This document shows, piece after piece, positions 18,018 to 27,262 of a stretch of 39,797 bases of DNA. The notes beneath the pieces were generated by a model. It did not search any database, was not told where the DNA came from, and saw nothing but the letters and a program-made list of their open reading frames with translations. The stretch spans positions 1-39,797 of the forward strand of contig JAPLRF010000031.1 of assembly GCA_026399315.1 (NCBI GenBank), read 5' to 3'. Position 1 is the stretch's first letter. Every line of letters begins with the position of its first letter. The DNA is from Gammaproteobacteria bacterium (GTDB lineage: Bacteria; Pseudomonadota; Gammaproteobacteria; Coxiellales; Coxiellaceae). The translations under genes were made by a program, and so were the position numbers.

Positions 18018-20582
18018 TCAGCCACCCTCAATCATTTTCTCAGCATCTTCATCCGCTACCTTCTTGGCCGCAGCAATACCACTCACCATACCCGAGTTTG
18101 CATCATCAAGCCCTTTTCCACCTTGTGAAAGACTGCCTGCCGTACTAGAAACACCACTTTTAAGTTGCGATGCCATTTGGCCAAAGTCTTCTCCAGTACG
18201 TTGACCGCCAATCCAGGTCATAATGTTATTGGGCAGCTGATAAATTAACTTATAAGACTGCTCAATAATTTCAAGCGTAAAGATGCCAAAAGTCGCCATC
18301 AACAAAACGCCGCAAATAAATTGAGAAAAGTTACTCTCACCGCTGATTTCACCCAGGTGAACGCCGCTTTGGGTAGCGAAACTGCCTATTACGCCTGTGT
18401 ACCCAGTGATTAACATATGAAAAGCAACAAACGACAGCACCATAGAAGCAATCAGCCCAATAATCATCAGCGCAGGGCGCAAGAAAATACCCAAAAACAG
18501 CATTAAAGCCTGTTCTGCTTTACCCAGAAAATCATGCCCTTCCGGATGTGTTAAGCCCATGCAAACCAGTGGCGCAGCTGCCACACCTTCAATAACCATT
18601 ACAAGCCACCCAACGGCTGCACAGGTAAATATAGCAAAAGGATACAAGGGCACATAAAAAGACAAAATCGCGCCAGGCCCTAATAACAGCGATGATAGCA
18701 ACATCACGATACTTTTCACCCAAGTCAATACCGCTTGTATTACCACACCGCCTGGTGATGTGCTGTCGCAAATGCCTGCAAAACCAGCAGCAACAGCGGA
18801 CAATATAATCGCTTCTTCCCACATGCTGCCCACGGCTTGTATTAATTTGTTACCAAAGTCCATCAGCTCAGTAATAGGGTTGTAGTTTATTGCGGTATTA
18901 AAGGTCAAATTTGCATCTACGATATCCTGAATGGCATCGGAAATGACATTGGCTTGCAAGGAACCTCCCTCTGCACTTCCTATATTTCCATCAACCGTGC
19001 CAGTTGGTTCAGCTTGCTGAGCGCCAACATATTGTTTCCAGAGTGTATTAATGCCCTGGGTACAGAGTGTGGTTTGAGTACAATCCACGAATTGCATAAC
19101 TACAGTGGCAGCGCTTACCATGTAGGCACCCGAATCATGGCCACTAGCGCCAGGCCAGTAAGTAAAAGCAGCGACACTCGGTGGCGTTACTACCGGAAAT
19201 AGCGCGCTAATAGAGATAGTGGAAGCAATATTATTCGCTTGTTCAACGTTCCAATAGAATGCACCTGCCATAATCCAACCTGTTCCTTTTGCTTCTGACA
19301 TAACAGGCCCGGTCGCTAGGTATTGATGCCAGGATGCCAGATTTGCTGCGGACATCTCCTCGCTGGCAGTTTCGTGGCACTGCACAGCGACAGTCACAGT
19401 GTGACAGCCGCCACGAGGCACGCACCGTTGTTCTTGCGCGGTACATTGGTCACCCGTATTTTTAAGGTTCGCCTTAATCTGTGCTGCTGTATATTCAGCC
19501 GGCGCAGCTTCCATGGCGAAATAAGTTTGGTATTGTGTTATTAAATTACCGTAATCAACGAGACTTGAAAAAATTCCCTGCGCACCCACATTATATTCGT
19601 CAGTACTTGATATGCCGTTTTCAACGTAATCTTCAGCAACTGGCAACTCCGACAACACCAACTGCTTTAAAGCTTGATAGGCAATGTTTTCTTTTTGAGC
19701 TTGAGATGCCGTAGGTGAGGTATGCTTGGGCGCTAATTTATCATAAGTAAGTGTGGGGCTTTTTGTCGACAAATAATAGTTTTGCGCGGAACCGCAACTA
19801 TCAGCGTCTGATCTTGATTTAGGGTCGTGAGAATCAGTAATGCCAGGGAAATACACCCACCCCTTTTTTGCATCAAAAGCTGGATGATATGATTCAGGGT
19901 AAGAATTCGGATAAAGTTTTTTTTGCCAATGGGAACTTTTGAGCATGCACACTTCATTTTGAAAAATTTGCGTGACGGACGCCAAAATGGGGACTGGCTG
20001 AGAAGGTGTCGTTGTGGGTATTCCTGGCTTAGTACTGCCAATAATTGCAGTTTGAGTTATATTTGTATCGGTTGATAACTGTTTTGGTGGGATAAAGAGC
20101 TGCCCGCCATATTGCATGTAAGTTAAGGCCGCATTCCACGTGTCGTCTGCAAGGCCGACTCCCGCAATCACGATCTTCATAAAAATATCTTGCAGTAAAG
20201 AATAACCTGTCGTTGACGAGGGAATAATAAGCGCAAAACCAAAAGCAATACGCAGCAACACCAAATGCACATTGCGATTCTGCCCTACAAATGAACCATC
20301 ACCCGCCGCATGTAGAACGATACTAAGGGTCGTATAACCCAGCCAAAGTGCTGCCGCAACCATAACGCCTTTATTAAAAATAGCAAACACATGCCCCAAC
20401 ATTTGCCCGCTGGTGGTATGCAATGTTCCGCCCATGGTGCCAAAAATTTGACTTAGGTAAGCAACTGAATAATCTGAGCCTTCCGGCGTTAAGTTAATCA
20501 AATCATGAGAAATGCCGGAGGAACTCGCAAAGGCCGAAGCCGTCATCAAAAATAGAAAAAGAGCGATAAATAAACGATTCAT
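18018..20582 (-). CDS. dotA: Dot/Icm type IVB secretion inner membrane protein DotA
   Basis: A polytopic inner-membrane protein of the Dot/Icm (type IVB) secretion machine, DotA/TraY family. The 854 residues start with a signal-like segment (1-19, ending AFAS). Two or three membrane segments lie near 61-92 and 105-142, then a large polar, Cys-containing periplasmic region (about 150-590), then several membrane helices (about 600-790) and a Gly/Ser/Ala-rich tail. It is shorter than L. pneumophila DotA (about 1,050 residues). It follows icmV by 11 bp; the icmV-dotA order opposite icmW is the classical arrangement. Confidence 0.95.
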   Translation of the reverse strand: MNRLFIALFLFLMTASAFASSSGISHDLINLTPEGSDYSVAYLSQIFGTMGGTLHTTSGQMLGHVFAIFNKGVMVAAALWLGYTTLSIVLHAAGDGSFVGQNRNVHLVLLRIAFGFALIIPSSTTGYSLLQDIFMKIVIAGVGLADDTWNAALTYMQYGGQLFIPPKQLSTDTNITQTAIIGSTKPGIPTTTPSQPVPILASVTQIFQNEVCMLKSSHWQKKLYPNSYPESYHPAFDAKKGWVYFPGITDSHDPKSRSDADSCGSAQNYYLSTKSPTLTYDKLAPKHTSPTASQAQKENIAYQALKQLVLSELPVAEDYVENGISSTDEYNVGAQGIFSSLVDYGNLITQYQTYFAMEAAPAEYTAAQIKANLKNTGDQCTAQEQRCVPRGGCHTVTVAVQCHETASEEMSAANLASWHQYLATGPVMSEAKGTGWIMAGAFYWNVEQANNIASTISISALFPVVTPPSVAAFTYWPGASGHDSGAYMVSAATVVMQFVDCTQTTLCTQGINTLWKQYVGAQQAEPTGTVDGNIGSAEGGSLQANVISDAIQDIVDANLTFNTAINYNPITELMDFGNKLIQAVGSMWEEAIILSAVAAGFAGICDSTSPGGVVIQAVLTWVKSIVMLLSSLLLGPGAILSFYVPLYPFAIFTCAAVGWLVMVIEGVAAAPLVCMGLTHPEGHDFLGKAEQALMLFLGIFLRPALMIIGLIASMVLSFVAFHMLITGYTGVIGSFATQSGVHLGEISGESNFSQFICGVLLMATFGIFTLEIIEQSYKLIYQLPNNIMTWIGGQRTGEDFGQMASQLKSGVSSTAGSLSQGGKGLDDANSGMVSGIAAAKKVADEDAEKMIEGG

Positions 20583-20593
20583 GCAGCAACCTC

Positions 20594-21058
20594 TTATTTT
20601 TTATTACGCGTTTTATGCTTTAGAGAAAAACTGGAGAACCATTCAGTCACCGTACAATCCAACCTTCTTTGCTTCAGTTGAAAATAATAAAAGTGCTCAC
20701 GAAAAGCATAAGCAAACATCAAGGCGGACAGTGAAAATGCCATTAAACTAGATAAAAACATCGATTTAAACAACAAGTTAAACCCCCAGCACAAAGATCC
20801 TAAGCCCAACAGCGCACAAATCAGTGCGACGCGATAGTAAGATTTCATACGGGCGATTATATCGTTTTCAGATAATCCTGCTTTTTTAACAACATCAGCG
20901 AAAGTGGTTTTTTGAACCGGCTTTGTTAAATCAACTTTAACATCTTTTATAATGCCATCGATGGTTTTTCCATTTTCTTTAATCGTGTTCCAAGCTGACC
21001 ACCCCTTCACATTAACATTGTCTTTCACTGTGTTTTTAAAGTAATTACCAATACCCAT
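20594..21058 (-). CDS. icmV: Dot/Icm secretion protein IcmV
   Basis: A small inner-membrane component of the Dot/Icm system. The 154 residues have a polar N-terminal half (GIGNYFKNTVKDNVNVKGW) and two adjacent membrane segments (about 74-93 and 98-116), close to the length of Legionella IcmV (about 151). The frame is open upstream to 21106, but the ATG at 21058 has GAGAG about 7 nt upstream and gives the family-like N-terminus. It heads the icmV-dotA(-acp) unit and diverges from icmW. Confidence 0.92.
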   Translation of the reverse strand: MGIGNYFKNTVKDNVNVKGWSAWNTIKENGKTIDGIIKDVKVDLTKPVQKTTFADVVKKAGLSENDIIARMKSYYRVALICALLGLGSLCWGFNLLFKSMFLSSLMAFSLSALMFAYAFREHFYYFQLKQRRLDCTVTEWFSSFSLKHKTRNKK

Positions 21059-21210
21059 CGTATCGCTCTCACTAAAAATTAAGACGGAATTCAACCATAC
21101 TATCACTTAATCCTTAACAGAACATTAAATTTTATCAGTAAAATTTTAATGATATCTTAAGGAAGCTGTTGTATTCTAAACGGTAACTGGGAACATAAGC
21201 GAGACCAACC
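21059..21210. promoter_or_regulatory. Divergent icmV/icmW control region
   Basis: The 152-bp gap must hold promoters for both arms of the secretion block. It contains an AT-rich near-palindrome (about 21124-21151). I could not place confident -35/-10 pairs, and found no convincing paired PmrA (CTTAA-N6-CTTAA) or CpxR box. Confidence 0.4.
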
Positions 21211-21663
21211 ATGCCGGATTTAAGTTACAAATCAGTTCATCAATTTTGGCGCGACTATCAAGACCCCATGATTCACCGTGTTATTACCTTCATGGAAAGT
21301 GTTGAAGACTGGACGCTCGACGGTGATGCCGAAGTGGAAGCGTGCATTAAGCTGCTGGGCGAGACATTGGATGAAATTGGCAACATCGATTTGCAACAAG
21401 AAAATGCAATGATCGAGGTGCTGGCGCACATCAAAACAGGCCGCGGTCTTCGCTTATTAATGTGCCTTGACATGGCCTACCCTGGCGCTGCTGCTAAAAT
21501 ATTAATGAAAGCCGAAGAAATCACGCGATCGCAATCTGATAACGCGGGTTTATTTTTACGTCGAAACGTTGTATTTGAACGATTGAGATTGCTTGGCCGC
21601 GTATTCGCTGACGATCGCCTAAAGCTCGTTATCAAAGCACTAGAGGAAAGCGAACATGATTAA
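21211..21663 (+). CDS. icmW: Dot/Icm effector chaperone IcmW
   Basis: A 150-residue acidic cytoplasmic protein that, with IcmS, delivers many effectors to the type IV coupling complex. The N-terminus PDLSYKSVHQFWRDY and the segment HIKTGRGLRLLMCLDMAYPG closely fit the IcmW family (151 residues in L. pneumophila). The last codons overlap the next gene by 8 nt, implying one operon icmW - exported protein - icmX. Confidence 0.96.
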   Translation: MPDLSYKSVHQFWRDYQDPMIHRVITFMESVEDWTLDGDAEVEACIKLLGETLDEIGNIDLQQENAMIEVLAHIKTGRGLRLLMCLDMAYPGAAAKILMKAEEITRSQSDNAGLFLRRNVVFERLRLLGRVFADDRLKLVIKALEESEHD

Positions 21664-22243
21664 GCTGAAAAAAGTAAGTTCCGTCATTGCATTCATTGTC
21701 GTCGGTGGCTTCCTAATAACCGCAGCCGCAGATGAATTAACGCCTTTGCAAAAAGGGATTATGCAACAATGCGATGCCTATTTAAATCAGTCCGGAAAAC
21801 AACCACTCTCTGATTATTTGTCCGGCATGGCGCAAAAAAATGCGGCGCAAGCAGAAGCCAACTTAACCTATTGCAATCAAAATAATTTTTGCCAATACTC
21901 CAGCAATCAGGATTGCGCAGGAAAAATGCTAGCCTGGAAATTTATTCAAAAAGCACCTTCTGCCAATACATCAGACACACAAAACACACTCACTCCATCG
22001 AGGAATCCAGCACTGCGTTCCACTCAAATCAAACCCATTACAGAAAGCAGCGCTCCCGCTCCCGCTCCCGCTGTTTATAAAGTACCGCCCGCTGGGTTGC
22101 CAATAGCAACACCAGCCGCCGCGCCAGTCACACCCGAACCCGCGCAATCAACATCTGCACAAGCAGCATCCGCACCCGTTGCTGCTGTGTCCGCACCTAC
22201 ACCTACGTCTGCACCCGCACAACAAAGCATTAATTGGAATTAA
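21656..22243 (+). CDS. Unrecognised exported Pro/Ala-rich protein between icmW and icmX
   Basis: A 195-residue protein not recognised as a named family. It has an N-terminal signal peptide (positive KLKK, hydrophobic 8-22, cut near TAAA-DE at residue 25). A folded segment of about 80 residues has four cysteines (39, 73, 79, 87), which could form two disulphides. The C-terminal half (about 100-195) is low-complexity Pro/Ala/Ser/Thr, including Ala-Pro repeats, as in envelope-spanning linkers. It overlaps icmW and ends 18 bp before icmX, so it is almost certainly made with the secretion proteins. The likely location is periplasm. Confidence 0.8.
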   Translation: MIKLKKVSSVIAFIVVGGFLITAAADELTPLQKGIMQQCDAYLNQSGKQPLSDYLSGMAQKNAAQAEANLTYCNQNNFCQYSSNQDCAGKMLAWKFIQKAPSANTSDTQNTLTPSRNPALRSTQIKPITESSAPAPAPAVYKVPPAGLPIATPAAAPVTPEPAQSTSAQAASAPVAAVSAPTPTSAPAQQSINWN

Positions 22244-22261
22244 TTTTAGAGGTTATTCATC

Positions 22262-23494
22262 ATGAAAAAAGAGCATAAGATCGTTGCCATTGTGATTAGC
22301 ACCGCAACATTAGCATTGTCCAACACTACGTTTGCAGCAGCACCTGCTCCCAGTATATTCACCCCGCTTGAAAATTTTATTACGCAATTCTATACAACCG
22401 AAGTATATCCAAGCGCCATTGATTTTAAAAAAGCACAAACCATCAACACAGCAACAACCAGCACACCCAGCACACTGGCGACACATGGAAACCCAGCAAT
22501 CGCCGGCAATCCAAAAACACCTTACACTCAAGCCGCCGCTATTGTTGCGCAACACGCCACATCCGCTAATTTGGAAAATTCGCTACTGCAATTTCCACAT
22601 GCACTACTGGCAAATGTCACGCCAGCAAGCCACCCCGACATGCTGAAAAACACTGTCAAGACGGCAGAAAAAGTTGACTATGGCACTTATTTTAACGACA
22701 ACACGCTCGCTTCACTGACCACCACACCACGCACGCCCCCAACCAGCAATAATCCGGGCACCCAGGCCAGCGATACATTATATTTGAATGAACCAACTGC
22801 TTTACTAAATGGAAAATCAACTAATAACCCCGATGTGAAGGCGCTGACAGAACCCAAGATCATCAATAACGACTTTCTCAACTTTGCCGCCTTCATCACC
22901 CCCATGGCATATACGACACCGCAAAAAATCAACGCCATGAATTTCGTCAAATACGCTGCGCAAAGCACCAAAAATCTAACCAGCGGCGTAAATTTTAGTG
23001 GATTTGCCGATAAGGCAACCATCCAGAATCTTCCGAAAATGATAAACAGCCAAGCTTATCAAAAGTACATGTTCACCGTGCGTTCTTTACTGGCGCTTCG
23101 CTCGATCAGCATCAACACGCTCAATCAACTTATCGCCGAACGCACACCGATGCCAGGCCTTGCTGCGGCAGCAGGTTTGACGGGAACAGCGGAAGCCAGT
23201 CCTTTGCAAGTAGAATCGTATCAAGCGAATCATCGGGTCAGCGACCCAAAATGGTATACCAAAATTAAAAATGATTCCCCTGCAACCGTACAACGTGAAA
23301 CGCTAATCGTATTGGCTGAAATGGAACAACAAAACTTTCAAGCGCATCTCGATAGTGAACGTTTATTAAGTGCGATCACTGCGCTCAATCTGTCAACAAG
23401 CAGTTCAGAAATGGATACGGGGCTGAAAAAAGCAGGGTCAGATCTCAGCGGCCTTGTCACCAACTTAACACGCCCTGGCGCCGCTAAAAAATAG
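22262..23494 (+). CDS. icmX: Dot/Icm secretion protein IcmX
   Basis: A 410-residue exported protein with a signal peptide ending TTFAAAPAP (cut near residue 25). The N-terminal region is Thr/Pro/Asn-rich and the C-terminal half is more ordered (QAYQKYMFTVRSLLALRS, then ERTPMPGL). IcmX is a periplasmic, poorly conserved Dot/Icm component required for intracellular growth. The assignment rests on position after icmW, export signal, and the Ala-rich/C-terminal pattern. GAGG precedes the ATG. It converges with hldD, 7 bp between stops, with no clear terminator. Confidence 0.85.
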   Translation: MKKEHKIVAIVISTATLALSNTTFAAAPAPSIFTPLENFITQFYTTEVYPSAIDFKKAQTINTATTSTPSTLATHGNPAIAGNPKTPYTQAAAIVAQHATSANLENSLLQFPHALLANVTPASHPDMLKNTVKTAEKVDYGTYFNDNTLASLTTTPRTPPTSNNPGTQASDTLYLNEPTALLNGKSTNNPDVKALTEPKIINNDFLNFAAFITPMAYTTPQKINAMNFVKYAAQSTKNLTSGVNFSGFADKATIQNLPKMINSQAYQKYMFTVRSLLALRSISINTLNQLIAERTPMPGLAAAAGLTGTAEASPLQVESYQANHRVSDPKWYTKIKNDSPATVQRETLIVLAEMEQQNFQAHLDSERLLSAITALNLSTSSSEMDTGLKKAGSDLSGLVTNLTRPGAAKK

Positions 23495-23501
23495 GCGGAA
23501 A

Positions 23502-24467
23502 CTACGCGCGATGGAATTGTCCATCGCCATGAAACCACTGGAAATATTTTTCCAAGCCTTTTTCCAGTGGCGTAAAAACATCCTGAAAACCGCTTTCACG
23601 TAAATGCGTTAAATCAGCTTGCGTAAAACACTGATAAGCACCCTTCAGCGAATCGGGAAAAGGGATATACTCACATTGTCCGCTGCCCTTTAAACGAATA
23701 ATTTCTTTGGCAATGCTATTAAAAGAACGCGCCTCACCCGTACCACAATTAAAAATTCCTTTTTTATCGGGATGTTTAAAAAACCACAAATTCAATTTCA
23801 CCACATCATCGACAAAAACAAAATCGCGTTCATGCGCGCCATCGCCATAACCGCCATAACTTGAAAACAATTTGACGGTACCCGTATTTTCCAATTGATT
23901 CATCAAATGAAAAGCCACACTCGCCATTTTCCCCTTATGATCTTCATGCGGGCCATACACATTAAAATAACGAAAGCCCACAATTTGGGATTGCGCTGTT
24001 TTTAATAAGGGCGCAACATATTGATCGAATCGCCATTTTGAATAACCATACACATTCAAGGGTAATTGATGCGCGTCACGATCATCAAAAATTGTTTTAC
24101 CGCCATAAACAGCAGCGCTTGAAGCATAAATAAAAGAAATACGTTTTCGCAAACAATAATGTAGCACTGACTTGGAATAATCATAATTATTCCTCATCAT
24201 GAATTGCCCATTCCATTCCGTCGTGTCGGAACAAGCGCCTTGATGAAAAATAGCGGTAATATCAGAGTCAAAAGCATCTTCTCTGATTATTTTCTTTAAA
24301 AAATCTTGGTGATCCATGTAATCACGATATTGCACAACCGCTAAATTACGGTATTTTTTTCCATCTGTTAAATCGTCAACAGCGAGAATATCGGTGATGC
24401 CAATGTCATTCAAACCTTTTATTATATTGCTTCCGATGAAGCCTGCTGCACCCGTGACGACAATCAT
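23502..24467 (-). CDS. hldD: ADP-L-glycero-D-manno-heptose 6-epimerase
   Basis: Epimerises ADP-D-glycero-D-manno-heptose to the L-glycero form for the LPS inner core. An extended short-chain dehydrogenase of 321 residues: NADP-binding GAAGFIGSN at 6-14, SSAAVYGG, and the YGYSKWRFD catalytic Tyr-Lys motif. The start lies 3 bp after the hldE stop, so the two are coupled. Confidence 0.97.
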   Translation of the reverse strand: MIVVTGAAGFIGSNIIKGLNDIGITDILAVDDLTDGKKYRNLAVVQYRDYMDHQDFLKKIIREDAFDSDITAIFHQGACSDTTEWNGQFMMRNNYDYSKSVLHYCLRKRISFIYASSAAVYGGKTIFDDRDAHQLPLNVYGYSKWRFDQYVAPLLKTAQSQIVGFRYFNVYGPHEDHKGKMASVAFHLMNQLENTGTVKLFSSYGGYGDGAHERDFVFVDDVVKLNLWFFKHPDKKGIFNCGTGEARSFNSIAKEIIRLKGSGQCEYIPFPDSLKGAYQCFTQADLTHLRESGFQDVFTPLEKGLEKYFQWFHGDGQFHRA

Positions 24468-24470
24468 TTC

Positions 24471-25904
24471 TCAAACCCCAGCTAACATTTTCTGAATTAA
24501 ACGTGTCGTAGAAAACCCCTCAACCAACGGTATAGTTAACACGCTTCCGCCATTTTTTAAAACCGCATCGTGCCCTGCAATTTGATCAATGCGATAATCT
24601 CCGCCTTTTACCAAAATATCAGGGTTAATTACTTCAACCAATCTCGCTGGTGTTTCTTCGGAAAAAGAAACCACCCAATCCACACAAGCAAGCGCGCTTA
24701 ATACTGTCATGCGTGCGGATAATGGATTTAAAGGGCGTTGATCACCTTTTAGTTGACGCACGGAATCATCACTATTGACCGCAACAATTAGCCGTTGACC
24801 CAAGGCTTTTGCTTTTGATAAATAATCTACGTGACCCGCATGCAAAATATCAAAACAACCATTGGTCATGACAATTTTTTCGCCGCGTTTTCTTGCTTCA
24901 CTCACAAGTAATAATAATTGCTGCTCATTTAAAATACCTGCCGACAAATCACCGAATTGCAATAATGCGCGCTGTAAATCAGGCACGCTGACAGCTTGCG
25001 TACCCAATCGTCCCACCACAACGCCTGCACCCACATTGGCTAATTCAATTGCTGACAGGGTATCCATTCCAGCAGCCATGCCGGCTGCTAATACCGCAAT
25101 CACCGTATCACCCGCTCCAGTCACATCAAAAACATCACGGGCCTTGGTTGGAAAATGCATTGCATCACAACCCGGCTTAACAAAAACCATGCCGTCTTTT
25201 CCCAGCGTCACCAATAAGCTTTCAATATTTACTTTTTCAAGTAATTCAAGGGCTTTTGCAACAATGTCATTTATATCGCGACACGGACCCACAACCGATT
25301 CAAACTCTTTTAAATTTGGCGTTAAAATAGTAGCGCCCGCATAGCGTGAATAGGCTTTGTGTTTTGGATCAACTAAAACAGGTACGTTATTTTTTTTCGC
25401 AGCATGAATTAAACGTTCAACATGACACAAGGCACCTTTTGAATAATCCGATAACACGACAATTTGCGCTGTTTTTAATTTTTCACAATAATTTGAAAAT
25501 AAAATATCATCATTAATTTCCGCTTCGTTGGTATTTTCAAAATCCATGCGAATCAATTGTTGATGTCGACCCAACACGCGCAATTTTGTAATCGTTGGGA
25601 AATTCGGTAATGGTAAAAATTGACAATCAATACGAGATGAATTCAAACAGCTTCGCAGTTCTTCCGCTTGTGGATCATGACCCACTAATCCGCATAAGGT
25701 TACTTTACCACCGAGTACAGCAATATTTTGTGCGACGTTTGCAGCACCACCAGGACGTAATTCAATGTCGGTGACATGCACAACGGGCACCGGCGCTTCT
25801 GGGGAAATTCGCGTTGCATCACCGTGAAAATAGCGGTCCAGCATCACGTCGCCATAAACAAGCACATGCGTTTGATCAAATGAAGGTAAGATAATATTTG
25901 TCAT
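24471..25904 (-). CDS. hldE: Bifunctional heptose 7-phosphate kinase / heptose 1-phosphate adenylyltransferase
   Basis: Two activities of ADP-heptose synthesis in one 477-residue protein. The N-terminal ribokinase-like domain (about 1-320) has RPGGAANVAQN and DVTGAGDTVIAVL (catalytic Asp). The C-terminal nucleotidyltransferase domain begins near residue 340 with TNGCFDILHAGHVDYL. The intact fusion is the E. coli form. Its intermediates are also innate immune ligands in host cells, relevant if this organism is intracellular. Neighbours are waaF upstream and hldD downstream. Confidence 0.97.
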   Translation of the reverse strand: MTNIILPSFDQTHVLVYGDVMLDRYFHGDATRISPEAPVPVVHVTDIELRPGGAANVAQNIAVLGGKVTLCGLVGHDPQAEELRSCLNSSRIDCQFLPLPNFPTITKLRVLGRHQQLIRMDFENTNEAEINDDILFSNYCEKLKTAQIVVLSDYSKGALCHVERLIHAAKKNNVPVLVDPKHKAYSRYAGATILTPNLKEFESVVGPCRDINDIVAKALELLEKVNIESLLVTLGKDGMVFVKPGCDAMHFPTKARDVFDVTGAGDTVIAVLAAGMAAGMDTLSAIELANVGAGVVVGRLGTQAVSVPDLQRALLQFGDLSAGILNEQQLLLLVSEARKRGEKIVMTNGCFDILHAGHVDYLSKAKALGQRLIVAVNSDDSVRQLKGDQRPLNPLSARMTVLSALACVDWVVSFSEETPARLVEVINPDILVKGGDYRIDQIAGHDAVLKNGGSVLTIPLVEGFSTTRLIQKMLAGV

Positions 25905-25961
25905 AAAAATGCTGATCCATCCCTATAAAAATAGCTGGTCGAAAAACCGCTAGTATGCATT

Positions 25962-26969
25962 TTAATTGTTCATAATGAAACCCAAAACACGATCAGGCAA
26001 CAACAACTGCATGCAATGATGATGCTTTAACGGACATTTCCGCTTGAAGCACGGTTGACAATCCAAGTTTAATTTCAGTATTGTCGCTTTATCTGATAAT
26101 GGCGGCGTAAAGTCAGCGGATGTTGAACCGTACAGCGCAATAATCTGCCGATCCAGTGCTGCTGCAATATGCATTAATCCTGAATCATTGGTCACAACAC
26201 AGTTTGCCAACGACAATAAATCCACCGCTTCTGACAATGTTGTTTTCCCCGTTAAATCTTCACATCGATTTTGCGTGAGCGTTTGAATTTCCGCTGCTAT
26301 TTTCAAATCATTTTGCGATCCAAATATCCACACTTGCCATCCTTCCGATAATTTTTGATTGGCCACTGCTGCATAATGCTTTGTTGGCCAACATTTAGAA
26401 GGACCAAATTCAGCACCCGGGCATATGGCTAAAATAGGTTTGTCTGTTTTTAAATTATATTTCTCTAATGCAGCATCCGTATTTTTTTGATTAATATATA
26501 ATTGCGGCGTAGGTAAATTCGCTGGCAATATTATTTTTCGCGGATACGCTAAGGTCACAAAACGTTGCACCATCATCGTCAATATTTTTTTATTTAAATA
26601 ATGAATATCATTTAATAAACCAAAACGGTATTCACCTAAAAAACCCGTGCGTTTTGGAATAGACGCCCAAAAAGGAATAAGCGCTGATTTCAAAGAGTTT
26701 GGTAACACAATAGCTTGGTCATATTTTTCAGCACGCAATTTTTTCGCAAACTGATAACGTTTTAATAATTGTAATTGACCATGACCAAAAGGCAGGACAA
26801 TACTTTTATGCACTTCTGGCATGCGCGATAATAATGCCTGGCTCCATGCTGGCGCTAACACATGCAATTCTGCTGCGGGATGTTGTTGACGCAATAATTT
26901 AAACAACACTTGCGCCATCATCATGTCGCCAACCCAAGCCGGGCCGATAATTAAAATCCGTTTGCTCAC
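25962..26969 (-). CDS. waaF: ADP-heptose--LPS heptosyltransferase II
   Basis: A GT9 glycosyltransferase adding the second heptose to the inner core. The 335 residues start SKRILIIGPAWVGDMMMAQ. The nucleotide-sugar region is CVVTNDSGLMHIAAAL, and the Cys-rich QPCFKRKCPLKHHHC segment is typical of WaaF. The start is read as GTG (26967-26969) in a GTGA overlap with the stop of the upstream zinc-ribbon gene. An upstream ATG (27017) would lie inside that gene and adds non-conserved residues. Confidence 0.95.
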   Translation of the reverse strand: MSKRILIIGPAWVGDMMMAQVLFKLLRQQHPAAELHVLAPAWSQALLSRMPEVHKSIVLPFGHGQLQLLKRYQFAKKLRAEKYDQAIVLPNSLKSALIPFWASIPKRTGFLGEYRFGLLNDIHYLNKKILTMMVQRFVTLAYPRKIILPANLPTPQLYINQKNTDAALEKYNLKTDKPILAICPGAEFGPSKCWPTKHYAAVANQKLSEGWQVWIFGSQNDLKIAAEIQTLTQNRCEDLTGKTTLSEAVDLLSLANCVVTNDSGLMHIAAALDRQIIALYGSTSADFTPPLSDKATILKLNLDCQPCFKRKCPLKHHHCMQLLLPDRVLGFIMNN

Positions 26970-27157
26970 GCCTGAGGCTCCACAATTAATTGATATTCCG
27001 TTTCGCAATAAGGGCAAGTCACATGACCCATTTTTTCAATATCCAGGTAAACACGTGGATGCCCATCCCACAAACGTTCATCCGGCATTGGACACGACAA
27101 CGGTAAATCACGACGCGTGACAGTTTTATGTTTTCTTGTGCATGCTTTTGTTTCCAT
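26966..27157 (-). CDS. Small zf-CHCC zinc-finger protein
   Basis: A 63-residue protein with LPLSCPMPDERLWDGHPRVYL and CPYCETEY, giving one Cys, one His and a CxxC pair: the zf-CHCC pattern shared with mitochondrial complex I subunit NDUFS6. Bacterial members are common but not characterised. Its stop overlaps the GTG start of waaF, so it heads the heptose operon; whether it acts in LPS synthesis or is merely co-transcribed is unknown. Confidence 0.85.
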   Translation of the reverse strand: METKACTRKHKTVTRRDLPLSCPMPDERLWDGHPRVYLDIEKMGHVTCPYCETEYQLIVEPQA

Positions 27158-27262
27158 TAGCCACCCCTCAAAATAGTTTCAAGATACTAGCATTTCAAAT
27201 GATATATTTCATCTTCCGCATAGGTTAAACTACGCATCATAATCCATTTAGAGGAACATACC

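Noticed and set aside
21108..21120. CTTAATCCTTAA in the icmV/icmW gap as a PmrA box
   Set aside because: The half-site spacing is too short (2 nt between them), so it does not fit the known site.
24862..25344. Plus-strand 160-codon frame opposite hldE
   Set aside because: Antisense to conserved HldE sequence, low-complexity composition, no motif.
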